A stretch of 64,000 bases of DNA, from positions 1,178,001 to 1,242,000 of the forward strand of contig NZ_CP020772.1 of assembly GCF_002097535.1 (NCBI RefSeq), in the 5' to 3' direction. Position 1 is the first letter of the stretch, and every line of letters begins with the position of its first letter. Positions 19,035-27,319 of this stretch are shown here, one piece after another. The stretch is from Halobacillus mangrovi. Lineage in GTDB: Bacteria; Bacillota; Bacilli; Bacillales; Halobacillaceae. Below the pieces are notes generated by a model that searched no databases, had not been told where the DNA came from, and worked only from the letters and a program-made list of their open reading frames with translations. The translations under genes were made by a program, and so were the position numbers.

Positions 19035-20498
19035 ATGAAAATCCTATACCTTGATATTGATTCTCTAAGACCAGATCATCTAGGGGTATACGGGTACCAT
19101 CGCAACACCTCACCAAATATAGATCGTATTGCAGAAAAAGGAGTTCGATTTACGAATTATTATGCCTCCGATGCTCCTTGTGCTCCTTCTAGGAATGCAC
19201 TATTCAGTTCGCGCTTCGGCATTCATACCGGATCGGTCAACCATGGAGGACTCGATGCGGACGTAAGACCGATCGGAAAAGATCGCCCATTTAACCTTCA
19301 TCATAGCCCTTATCAGGCATGGGTGGATGGCCTTCGTGTCAAAGGACATCATACGACGATGATCAGTCCATTCCCTGGACGCCATGCGAAATGGAACGTA
19401 TTAGAAGGGTTTCTAGAAGTACATGATACCAACAAACAGGCAGGGGAAACCGCTGGTGATGTATCCAAAGAAGCTATCCGTTGGATCAAAGGACGGGGAA
19501 CGGAAAAAGAGGATTGGTTTTTATATTTGAACTTCTGGGATCCTCACACGCCTTACCGTACACCTGAAGATTATGGGAATCCGTTTGAGAATGATCCAGC
19601 CCCAGACTGGCTGACTGATGACATTATTGCTCAACATAGAGAAAGTTATGGACCGATGAGTGCTACAGATCTTCCAGCAAGAGATCAATGGCCGAATCTC
19701 CCAGAAGAAATTACAAATGTAGAAGACTTCAAGCGATGGATCGATGGCTATGATACCGCGATCCGTCACGTCGATGATCATATAGGGATGCTCCTTGATG
19801 CCCTGGACGAGGAAGGAATGCTTGAAGAAACAATGATCATCATTTCGGCCGATCACGGGGAAAACCAAGGGGAGTTGAATGTGTATGGAGATCACCAGAC
19901 GGCCGATCACATTACAAGCCGTATTCCTCTGATCATGTCTGGTCCCGATCTGAAACAAGGTCATGTCGATGAAGATTTCCACTACCAGATCGATGTAGGT
20001 CCGACCTTGACGGAGTTGGTGGAAGGAGAACTGCGAGAAAAATGGGACGGAACGAGTTTTCTTCCTGCCATTACGAAAGGTGAAGAAGCAGGAAGACCGT
20101 ATCTCGTGGTAAGTCAGATGGCCTGGAGCTGTCAGCGTGGTGTTCGATTTGATAACTGGATGATGATCCGAACATATCATGATGGATTGAAAGACTTCCC
20201 AGACTTGATGCTATTTGACATTGAAAAGGATCCTCATGAAACGACCAACCTTGTAGATGAGAAACCTGAGGTTGTCGGAAAAGGAATGAGACTCCTCGAC
20301 GAATGGGTAGCGGAGCAGATGGCTTCCTCAGACTCTCCCATCGATCCGATGTGGAATGTCATTCATGAAGGCGGTCCGTTCCATACAAGAGGGGATTACG
20401 ATAAACATGTGCAAAGACTCAGAGCCCGTGATAAACATGAAGCCGCCAATCGATTAGAGTCGCGCCATCAAAAATTTATGAATTTTTACAACGAATAA
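19035..20498 (+). CDS. Cys-type sulfatase (arylsulfatase family S1)
   Basis: A 487-residue cytoplasmic sulfatase that should remove sulfate esters from a glycan or aryl substrate. The activation motif C49-A-P-S-R53 is intact, followed by NALFSSRFGIHTG; C49 would be converted to formylglycine by the FGE at 22706. Metal-binding residues are visible in the N-terminal LDIDSLRPDHLG and in IISADHGENQGE. No signal peptide is present, so desulfation would be intracellular, after import. I chose the ATG at 19035 (AAGGGAGAT upstream) and rejected an in-frame extension to 18942, which adds residues unlike the family. Confidence 0.88.
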   Translation: MKILYLDIDSLRPDHLGVYGYHRNTSPNIDRIAEKGVRFTNYYASDAPCAPSRNALFSSRFGIHTGSVNHGGLDADVRPIGKDRPFNLHHSPYQAWVDGLRVKGHHTTMISPFPGRHAKWNVLEGFLEVHDTNKQAGETAGDVSKEAIRWIKGRGTEKEDWFLYLNFWDPHTPYRTPEDYGNPFENDPAPDWLTDDIIAQHRESYGPMSATDLPARDQWPNLPEEITNVEDFKRWIDGYDTAIRHVDDHIGMLLDALDEEGMLEETMIIISADHGENQGELNVYGDHQTADHITSRIPLIMSGPDLKQGHVDEDFHYQIDVGPTLTELVEGELREKWDGTSFLPAITKGEEAGRPYLVVSQMAWSCQRGVRFDNWMMIRTYHDGLKDFPDLMLFDIEKDPHETTNLVDEKPEVVGKGMRLLDEWVAEQMASSDSPIDPMWNVIHEGGPFHTRGDYDKHVQRLRARDKHEAANRLESRHQKFMNFYNE

Positions 20499-20515
20499 GG
20501 GAGTAGTGGACTTGG

Positions 20516-21811
20516 ATGTACACGACAGAGCTTTATAAAGAATTACCAGATAATGTCAAAAGCTTTTTTGATCGACAGTATGAAGATTCTTATCGTCTAT
20601 TAGATGCGTCCCGTCATCCAGAGACAGGTTTATATGCCGATGGTTGGATGGCGTTTGAAGAAAACCCTGAGAAAAAATGCTCCATCGCGGCGACCGGCGT
20701 TGGTTTAATCGGTCTTTGTGTCGCTGATATGGAAGGCTGGGACGAGCAGGCTGCGGAAAAAGTCATCATCACCTTAAGCGCTGCCTTAGGAAAAATCGAT
20801 AACTGCCAGCCTGCTCGTGATGAGAAAACCGGATTTTTTGCTCACTTTGTAGATATGGAAACAGGAGAAAACCTGAGCTCTGAAATCTCGACCATTGATA
20901 CGTCATTATTAGTGGCTGGTGCGCTGTTTGCTGGGCAGCACTTCAAAAAGACCGTACCTCAAATCGATGTCATGGCGAATGAACTTTTGAATGAGATCGA
21001 CTGGAGCGTCGTAGTCGCTGATATCGATACAGGTTCCATCAACATGGTGGTAAAAGATGGAGAAGGAATCATGTCACTTCCAGCCTATAATGAATATGTG
21101 CTGGTCGCTCATCTAGCTATGCTGGGCCAGCCGGAAAATCCAAACATCCAGGATTTATGGAACAAGAATTTTTCTGAAGAAAAGATCAGTGAATTGCCAC
21201 AGGTTCATTATCGGGATCTTCCTGTTTTGACCGATACAAATGGAGAGAAAGGCGCAAATTCCTTTCTATCTTCTTTTGTCCATCAGTTCCCTTTTTACCT
21301 TGTACCGGAATATACAAAGAGCGAGGTTTACCGTAAGTTCTATGAAAATGCTTGTACGGCTGACCGGTTAAAGTGGAAAGAGCGTCACGATGTCCCTTCC
21401 TATGTGTGGGGGTATGGGGCCGGTCCGAACGACGGGCTGCACGGAGGATATCACGCGGATAAAATCAACAACTCACCAGGAGATGTGGCATCCGCTTATA
21501 TAGTGGCAGGATTTTTACCAGTGTATCCCGCTGGAATCTTTGATTTATATGCGTTATATCAACTCCACCTGCCTTATGATACGTATGAAAATCCAGAAGA
21601 TAAAGAGGATGAGCGTAAACTTCGAGAATCCTATCGTTACGGTCTCCATCGGTATTCCTGGTGGCATCTGAAAGGTTCAGAGAAAAAGTATCCGACCAAG
21701 GTAACCTTGATCGATTGGAGTTCCATGCTGTATGGGTTGACGGCTTTTAAACGGGGGACATCATTCTTTACGAATCGACTGACTGATAAAGTTAATCAGC
21801 AAACCACTTAA
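20516..21811 (+). CDS. GH144/glucoamylase-like (PF10091-type) protein, intracellular
   Basis: A 431-residue protein with the alpha-barrel signature of the Glycoamylase/GH144 group. Seen are DASRHPETGLYADGW, SIAATGVGLIGL, TGFFAHFVDMETG, STIDTSLLVAGALF, VWGYGAGPNDGLHGGY and WSSMLYGLTAF. GH144 contains endo-beta-1,2-glucanases of about 440-450 residues, matching this length and the SOGP neighbour. Unlike extracellular GH144 enzymes it has no signal peptide. The family fit is by motif pattern and is divergent, so an exo-type or transferase activity, or another beta-1,2-glucan-linked family, is possible. The ATG has only a distant GGGAG and no better in-frame start exists because of an upstream TAG. 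Confidence 0.72.
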   Translation: MYTTELYKELPDNVKSFFDRQYEDSYRLLDASRHPETGLYADGWMAFEENPEKKCSIAATGVGLIGLCVADMEGWDEQAAEKVIITLSAALGKIDNCQPARDEKTGFFAHFVDMETGENLSSEISTIDTSLLVAGALFAGQHFKKTVPQIDVMANELLNEIDWSVVVADIDTGSINMVVKDGEGIMSLPAYNEYVLVAHLAMLGQPENPNIQDLWNKNFSEEKISELPQVHYRDLPVLTDTNGEKGANSFLSSFVHQFPFYLVPEYTKSEVYRKFYENACTADRLKWKERHDVPSYVWGYGAGPNDGLHGGYHADKINNSPGDVASAYIVAGFLPVYPAGIFDLYALYQLHLPYDTYENPEDKEDERKLRESYRYGLHRYSWWHLKGSEKKYPTKVTLIDWSSMLYGLTAFKRGTSFFTNRLTDKVNQQTT

Positions 21812-21833
21812 TCATTTGACATTCTTAATGGAA

Positions 21834-21867
21834 AAAAGGATCAACTACTCGATTAGTTGATCCTTTT
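21834..21867 (+). terminator. Strong Rho-independent terminator after the GH144-like gene
   Basis: AAAAGGATCAACTA (21834-21847) and TAGTTGATCCTTTT (21854-21867) form a perfect 14-bp stem with a 6-nt loop and terminal T-run. It divides the glycosidase/sulfatase unit from the EEP and FGE genes, which must rely on read-through or a promoter of their own. Confidence 0.88.
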
Positions 21868-21892
21868 ATCTAATCGAAAGGAGTATCCAAAT

Positions 21893-22687
21893 ATGGATTT
21901 AAGAATAATGACTTATAATTTAAGGGTTGATCTTCCTCAAGATGGTATGAATAGCTGGACTCATCGTGCCGACAAAGTGTACAGGATGTTAAAGAAGCAT
22001 GAGCCGCTTGTTTTAGGGGCCCAGGAAGCATTGATCCACATGATAAAAGATTTAGAAAATCGCTTTTCTGACTATAGATGGATTGGAGAAGGAAGACGAG
22101 GGGGAACGAGCGATGAATTCTGCCCGATTTTCTATAATCACGAGGTACTAGAATGTGTAGATTCCGGACAGTTCTGGTTGTCGGATCAACCGGAAGTGCC
22201 GAATAGTATAAGCTGGGACAGTGATTTTCCAAGAATATGCACGTGGGGACATTTTCAATCGAGGGAAAATCCATTTGATAATTTTATTGTTTACAACACT
22301 CATCTTGACCATATCAGCCAGCCAGCAAGAGAGAACGGCATCGCATTAATTTGGGAAAGGATGCACAGTCATTACAGAGAAAAAAATATCCCCATTGTAT
22401 TGACCGGTGATCTGAACAGCCAGCCAGATGATAGGGTTATCCAGTTTTTAAGAGGCAACGCATCTATCCGAGTATTAACAAAGGATTTGCAAGATTCATA
22501 TGCAGTTTTAAACGAAACTCTAGGAAACACTTTTCATTCTTTTCAAGGCGGGTCAGAAGGAGCACCCATCGATTACATATTTTGCACGCAAGATGTTAAG
22601 GTATTAAAAACAGAGATTGATAGAAATGCTTACGATGGAAGATATCCGTCTGATCATTATCCTGTCATTTCCAAAATTGAATTCTGA
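21893..22687 (+). CDS. Endonuclease/exonuclease/phosphatase (EEP) fold hydrolase
   Basis: A 264-residue cytoplasmic member of the Mg-dependent EEP superfamily. Motifs are seen in order: MTYNLRVD, GAQEA, NTHLDH, TGDLNSQPDD, IDYIFCT and the closing SDHYPV with catalytic His/Asp. These are the features of phosphodiesterase or phosphomonoesterase enzymes, not a specific DNase. AAAGGAG sits nine nt before the ATG at 21893; an upstream in-frame TTG at 21857 lies inside the terminator and is rejected. It is followed 18 nt later by the FGE gene. In this locus it may remove a phosphodiester or phosphoester decoration from the imported glycan; that is inference. Confidence 0.82.
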   Translation: MDLRIMTYNLRVDLPQDGMNSWTHRADKVYRMLKKHEPLVLGAQEALIHMIKDLENRFSDYRWIGEGRRGGTSDEFCPIFYNHEVLECVDSGQFWLSDQPEVPNSISWDSDFPRICTWGHFQSRENPFDNFIVYNTHLDHISQPARENGIALIWERMHSHYREKNIPIVLTGDLNSQPDDRVIQFLRGNASIRVLTKDLQDSYAVLNETLGNTFHSFQGGSEGAPIDYIFCTQDVKVLKTEIDRNAYDGRYPSDHYPVISKIEF

Positions 22688-22705
22688 AAAGGAGGAGGGG
22701 AAGTA

Positions 22706-23659
22706 ATGAAACGTGCCTGTTGTTCAGCGAGCCGGACTACAGTCGAAAGTAAGCTTAGCCCAGATAAAGGTAAGATAACAACAACGGAAGGTAAAGCGGT
22801 TAAGTTTAAAGAAAAAATGGTGTATTTGCCTGGAGGAGAGTTTTTAATGGGGACTGATGATAAAGAAGGTTTTCCGTTTGATGGCGAAGGCCCTGTTAGA
22901 AAAAAACAAGTCCAGCCTTTTTACATAGATCGCCACACGGTCACGAATACAGAATTCAAACAATTTGTCGATGAAACGGGATACAAAACAGAAGCCGAAC
23001 ATTATGGATGGTCTTTCGTCTTCTATCAATTTATTCCAAAAGATTTTCCCTATCAGGTTCAGCAACTTCCAAATACACCCTGGTGGTTGGCGACAGAAGG
23101 AGCGTATTGGTTCCAGCCTGAAGGGCCGGGGTCATCGATTGAAGGTCGTATGGAGCATCCGGTCATTCATGTATCCTGGAATGATGCAGTGGCGTTCTGT
23201 GATTGGGCAGGTAAAAGATTACCAACTGAAAAAGAGTGGGAATATGCAGCGCGCGGGGGATTAGTACAAAAGAGATATCCATGGGGAGATGAACTGACTC
23301 CAAAGGGTCACCATTACTGCAACATTTGGCAGGGAGATTTCCCACGTGAGAATTCGGAAGAGGATGGATATATAGGGACTGCACCTGCTCAGACTTTTCC
23401 GACCAATGGGTACGGCCTTTTTCATATGGCGGGGAACGTCTGGGAATGGTGTTCCGATTGGTTCTCCAATCACCCAGAGAAAAGGATTGATCCGAAACGT
23501 TTGAACAACGAGTCTCCGAAAGTCATGCGAGGCGGTTCTTACCTTTGTCACTTCTCGTATTGTAATCGTTATCGTGTTGCGGCTCGCAGTTCGAATACAA
23601 TGGATAGTTCTACTGGTAATATTGGATTCAGGTGTGTGGCAGATGAGGAGAAATTCTAG
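22706..23659 (+). CDS. Formylglycine-generating enzyme (sulfatase-activating FGE)
   Basis: A 317-residue SUMF1-type enzyme that oxidises the sulfatase active-site Cys to formylglycine. Seen are LPGGEFLMGTD near residue 45, RLPTEKEWEYAARGG, GNVWEWCSDW and, decisively, GGSYLCHFSYCNRYR with C281 and C286 spaced like the two catalytic cysteines of human FGE, followed by AARSSNT and IGFRC. This marks a true aerobic FGE and not one of the many FGE-like proteins lacking cysteines. GGAGGAGGGG precedes the ATG. The N-terminus contains the sequence CCSASR, itself matching C-x-A-x-R. Its natural client is the C49 sulfatase at 19035. Confidence 0.92.
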   Translation: MKRACCSASRTTVESKLSPDKGKITTTEGKAVKFKEKMVYLPGGEFLMGTDDKEGFPFDGEGPVRKKQVQPFYIDRHTVTNTEFKQFVDETGYKTEAEHYGWSFVFYQFIPKDFPYQVQQLPNTPWWLATEGAYWFQPEGPGSSIEGRMEHPVIHVSWNDAVAFCDWAGKRLPTEKEWEYAARGGLVQKRYPWGDELTPKGHHYCNIWQGDFPRENSEEDGYIGTAPAQTFPTNGYGLFHMAGNVWEWCSDWFSNHPEKRIDPKRLNNESPKVMRGGSYLCHFSYCNRYRVAARSSNTMDSSTGNIGFRCVADEEKF

Positions 23660-23688
23660 TGGTTCTAGTAAACATGACTTTAACTGTA

Positions 23689-23737
23689 GAAGCTGTTTCC
23701 TTTACTAAAAGGAAGGCAGCTTCTTTTAATTTTTTTG
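23689..23737 (+). terminator. Terminator after the FGE gene
   Basis: GAAGCTGTTTCCTTT (23689-23703) pairs with AAAGGAAGGCAGCTTC, then TTTTAATTTTTTT. It closes the + strand locus against the convergent exporter gene. Confidence 0.82.
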
Positions 23738-23759
23738 ACCAGGAATCAGTCGGTGATAA

Positions 23760-25133
23760 TTAATTATCCTTTTTGGTTGATGGTATAAATAAACTTAGAA
23801 TCAAAGCGATGATAGAGGTAATGGTTGCAACAAAGAAGGCTGTATTTACTCCTTTTACCCCGACGAAAGAACCCCCTTGTGATGATAGAGTCATAACGAC
23901 AATGAGCAGAGCAGTCCCGATGCCAGCTCCAATCTGTCTTGTCGACGACCCAACGGCAATTCCATGGGATATGTATTTTTCTGAGAGCTCATTAAGTCCT
24001 GCTGTTCTCACTGGCATATTGATCATCGAGATTCCGAGCATGCGTGCTGTTTGTACAAACGTTAAATACCCGATTGTCGTCTGCGGGGTCAGGCGGGTAA
24101 GCATAAACGTGAAGAGGGCCAGCAGGACAGCTCCACCAATGGATAACCATCTTGCTCCTTTCCAATCAAAAAGCTGGCCGGCAAAAAAGGATACAATACC
24201 AAGAACGACAGCCCCTGGCAGCAGGACTAGTCCTGATTGGAAAGGGGTTAAGTTCATGATCGATTGCATATAGATAGGCAAAATCGTTTCCGCACTAATC
24301 ATAGAAGCAAAAGAAATCATCGCTATGACTGAAGTAATTGAATAAATGGGATTTTGGAAAACCCTCAAATCTAAAATTGGTTTTCTAATCAGGAATTGTC
24401 TGCAAACAAACCAAATGATTGCTGCTGCACCTGCTAAGACGGATCCCCAAACCTCCCAATCACTCCAGTCTCTTACTCCTGCTGTATTACATCCATATAG
24501 GAAAGCAGCCAGACCAATGGAAGAGAGTAGCACGGAAGGCAGGTCTAACCTTGTAGGCTGCTGTTTCGTAACATTTGTTAGAACAAAGTAACCAGCAGCC
24601 ATGTCCAGGGCAATGATGGGCAGTAAGACGAGAAATATCATTCGCCAATCATAAAATTCTAACAGCCAGCCAGAAAATGATGGACCTACTGCTGGAGCGA
24701 AAGCCCCTATCAGTCCAGATAACCCCATCATTTTACCGCGCTTTTTCATAGGATAAACAGCAAAAATGACGGCGCTCACTAAAGGTAGAAAAAGCCCGGC
24801 ACCGATGGCTTGAAAAACTCTGCCTAACAGGAGCACATTAAAATCGTAAGCAAGGAATCCCAACGTCGTGCCTACAGAAAAGCTTAGCATGGCCGCAAAA
24901 AAGATTTGGCGAGATGTGAAACGGTTAAGTTCATAGGCTGAAACTGGCGCAAGTAAGCCAATAATGATGACAAAGATTGAATTCAGCCACTGGGCTGTAT
25001 TTGCAGAAATCGAAAGGTCGTTCATAATTACAGGAATGGCCGTTGTCATGACAGTCATACTTAAAACAGAAAGAAAACTTCCTGTTAAAATTATGGTCAT
25101 GATCGCTTTGTTTGAATTCTTAAATTTACTCAT
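23760..25133 (-). CDS. MFS exporter, DHA2 (EmrB/QacA) family
   Basis: A 457-residue inner-membrane proton-driven exporter with about 14 membrane segments, the DHA2 topology. Motif A-like LNRFTSRQIFF and the motif C-like GLIGAFAPAVGPSFSGWL are visible. The start at 25133 (MSKFKNSN) has GAAGGGGG at the right distance; a 20-residue upstream extension is rejected. It is monocistronic between two convergent terminators. The substrate cannot be predicted; the subfamily handles drugs, cationic compounds and some metabolites. A relation to the neighbouring glycan locus is not indicated. Confidence 0.86.
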   Translation of the reverse strand: MSKFKNSNKAIMTIILTGSFLSVLSMTVMTTAIPVIMNDLSISANTAQWLNSIFVIIIGLLAPVSAYELNRFTSRQIFFAAMLSFSVGTTLGFLAYDFNVLLLGRVFQAIGAGLFLPLVSAVIFAVYPMKKRGKMMGLSGLIGAFAPAVGPSFSGWLLEFYDWRMIFLVLLPIIALDMAAGYFVLTNVTKQQPTRLDLPSVLLSSIGLAAFLYGCNTAGVRDWSDWEVWGSVLAGAAAIIWFVCRQFLIRKPILDLRVFQNPIYSITSVIAMISFASMISAETILPIYMQSIMNLTPFQSGLVLLPGAVVLGIVSFFAGQLFDWKGARWLSIGGAVLLALFTFMLTRLTPQTTIGYLTFVQTARMLGISMINMPVRTAGLNELSEKYISHGIAVGSSTRQIGAGIGTALLIVVMTLSSQGGSFVGVKGVNTAFFVATITSIIALILSLFIPSTKKDN

Positions 25134-25277
25134 TACCGTGGCCCCCTTCTCAATTGTCATCGTACAAGGGAGCAGGTAGAAATACATACGCATTTGTCAT
25201 GAGGGCAATTACAACTTTAGATGGAGAAGTTTTATTCAGCGAAAGTGAAGGGAAATCAATCAAACCGAAAGTACACC

Positions 25278-25310
25278 ATAAAAAGAAGCTGACGCCAGGC
25301 CAGCTTCTTC
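25278..25310 (-). terminator. Terminator of the M4 protease gene
   Basis: AAGAAGCTG and CAGCTTCTT flank a short loop; read on the minus strand it is followed by TTTTTAT. It lies directly after the protease stop codon. Confidence 0.8.
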
Positions 25311-25326
25311 ATTTTTCAATATCATT

Positions 25327-27012
25327 TTATTCAGTAATCCCTACCTTATTGAATCCATCCTCAGTCGCCAGAGCTTCTTCACTGCCTTCGCCATAAAGAT
25401 CCACTGCAGATTGAATCAGCACTTCTCTTGCGTAGCTGAAGTCAGACTCTGGAGCCAGATAAACGGTTAGTGCACGGTAGTAAATTTGCCCAAGTTTCTC
25501 TTTGCCGATTTGTTCGCCTGTAATATAAGCGGCATGGTTAATGATGGAAGAGTTGATGTGAACGCCGCCATTATCCAGATCAAGTGGAAGGTCATAGTAC
25601 TCGTCCATGTGGGAAGGGTACATGCCGTTTCCATCGCCATATTCTACATAGGCAGAGCCAACTGGATATTTACTTGGGTTGCTTAAGCTTCGTAGTGATT
25701 CTCTTCCTGAGGCCACGGCTTCTTCAGCCATGATGTCTTCACCGACTTCCCAATCTTCTTCGTCAACAAGCGCGCCGAAAATGTCAGAGAAGGCTTCGTT
25801 TAGCGCTCCTGATTGGAATTCATATTTCAAACCTGCCGAGTGAGTGGTGACTCCGTGTGTCATTTCGTGAGCCGCCACATCAAGACCTGCAGATAACGGA
25901 ATGAAGAATTCCCCGTCTCCATCTCCGTACGTCATTTGGCGGCCGTTCCAGAAGGCGTTGTTGTAATCTTCTCCAAAATGCACGCTTGAGATGATTGGCA
26001 TACCTTCACCATCAATAGAATTACGGTCATGCTCTTCTAAGAAATAATCATAGACTTCTTCAGAGTTGTAGTGAGCGTCTACCGCTGGACGATCATAGTC
26101 ATCAGTAAAAGCAGCGTCGTTAGATTGGAAAAGCTCACCTGGCAGCTGGTTGTATGCCCAGCTGTTCTTAAAGTCATACGTGTAAATTCCGTCTAAATTC
26201 TCATGCGTTTGATCGAGCAGGTAGAACTTTGTTCCATCTTTAAAGGATTTGTCATTCTGGTGTGAGATATGAAGCTGACGATGGTCACCGAGTACACCTA
26301 ATCCAGCTCCAGTGGAAGATTGATAGCCATCTGCATGCATGATCGCATTATATTGATCGATGACTTCACCTGAATTCGCATCAACGTAGACGAACCAGTT
26401 TCCTGGTTGCTCACCCATAAACGTAACATTGACTTTGTAAGCTAGGTGATTTTCATCATCGAATGGATAAATCACTAGCTCTGAAGAAGGTTCATATGGA
26501 AGCTCCTTAGGCGCTTTCACAGCAGCTTTGGCTTTTTTAAGACTCTCTTCTTTAGAAAGAGAAGCTTCCGTTGAAATCGAGGAGTCTTCGACCGATTCAT
26601 TGAACTGTCCGCTTACAGCCTGAACACGGTTATCACTACTATAATGGACAGTAATTGCATGCCCATCGACTGGAACGCCATTTTTCTTCTGCTGCAGCTT
26701 CACATGCGTCATGCCTAGCTGGTCCTTTTTAACCTCAGCAGCGTCTAAGCTTTCTTCGGGAGCATCAACTTTATATTTGGCATTGTTTTTCTTTAAGAAC
26801 GCTTTTGCTGAACGTTCGTCAGCTTTGTTTTGTTTCTCTGCTTGTTTTTCTTTGACAAAGAAAGGTTTATTGCCATTCGCTTTATGTACGTTTTTCTGTA
26901 CAACTTCTGTTGGGGTCTGTGTACTCACAGCTAAAGTACTGGACGGGGCCACAGTCCCCATAACTAAGGCAGACGAAAGTACGGCCATTGGAATAACATG
27001 TTTTTTCTTCAT
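25327..27012 (-). CDS. Secreted M4 metalloprotease (bacillolysin/thermolysin family)
   Basis: A 561-residue preproprotein. The signal peptide spans about 1-29, then an FTP/PepSY-type propeptide to about 220 and the mature zinc protease. Zinc ligands and catalytic residues are intact: H382-E383-M-T-H386, E406 in GALNEAFSD, and the catalytic His in GGVHINS (H485). The mature part is rich in Asp and Glu, as expected for a protease working in salt. It should digest extracellular protein and supply peptides, possibly for importers such as the one at 39816-45205. A ribosome site GGAGGT precedes the ATG. Length fits bacillolysins. Confidence 0.93.
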   Translation of the reverse strand: MKKKHVIPMAVLSSALVMGTVAPSSTLAVSTQTPTEVVQKNVHKANGNKPFFVKEKQAEKQNKADERSAKAFLKKNNAKYKVDAPEESLDAAEVKKDQLGMTHVKLQQKKNGVPVDGHAITVHYSSDNRVQAVSGQFNESVEDSSISTEASLSKEESLKKAKAAVKAPKELPYEPSSELVIYPFDDENHLAYKVNVTFMGEQPGNWFVYVDANSGEVIDQYNAIMHADGYQSSTGAGLGVLGDHRQLHISHQNDKSFKDGTKFYLLDQTHENLDGIYTYDFKNSWAYNQLPGELFQSNDAAFTDDYDRPAVDAHYNSEEVYDYFLEEHDRNSIDGEGMPIISSVHFGEDYNNAFWNGRQMTYGDGDGEFFIPLSAGLDVAAHEMTHGVTTHSAGLKYEFQSGALNEAFSDIFGALVDEEDWEVGEDIMAEEAVASGRESLRSLSNPSKYPVGSAYVEYGDGNGMYPSHMDEYYDLPLDLDNGGVHINSSIINHAAYITGEQIGKEKLGQIYYRALTVYLAPESDFSYAREVLIQSAVDLYGEGSEEALATEDGFNKVGITE

Positions 27013-27167
27013 TACATACCTCCTAGTTGGAATATAACCAATTATAGGAAAAAATGTTGAAAGTATACAGAGTATATCGAACTGTTTGAATTTTCAGATA
27101 TAGTTAACGGTAACTAGGACTAAAATCACCTTTATTAGATCAAATTCTCTCTTGTTCACGGTAGTTA

Positions 27168-27290
27168 ATCAGCGAAATTTGCTGGAAAATCGACGAAATC
27201 GTATTTGGAATCGCTCAAATGTTTGAGGGATTCAACGATTGCTAAGAGGATATCACTCAAAACGAAGAAGAAATCAACAATACGGTCAAT
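27168..27290. repeat. Degenerate tandem repeat with an exact 21-bp period
   Basis: An ATC (once TTC) triplet recurs exactly every 21 bp at 27168, 27189, 27210, 27231, 27252 and 27273, each followed by a related heptamer: AGCGAA, GACGAA, GCTCAA, AACGAT, ACTCAA, AACAAT. The units have diverged elsewhere. The tract lies between the promoter side of the protease gene and the terminator of the lipoprotein gene. It has no convincing ORF. Confidence 0.6.
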
Positions 27291-27317
27291 AAAAGAAACT
27301 CGGCTAGGCGCCGAGTT
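27291..27317 (-). terminator. Terminator of the 223-residue lipoprotein gene
   Basis: AACTCGGC (27297-27304) and GCCGAGTT (27310-27317) form a perfect 8-bp stem; on the minus strand it runs into TTCTTTTATT. It directly follows the lipoprotein stop. Confidence 0.82.
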
Positions 27318-27319
27318 CC

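Noticed and set aside
19521..20180. A 219-residue minus-strand ORF inside the sulfatase gene.
   Set aside because: It is a shadow of the sulfatase coding frame with no recognisable features or ribosome site.
23773..24273. A 166-residue plus-strand ORF inside the exporter gene.
   Set aside because: It is antisense to conserved membrane segments of the DHA2 exporter and has the composition of a shadow frame.
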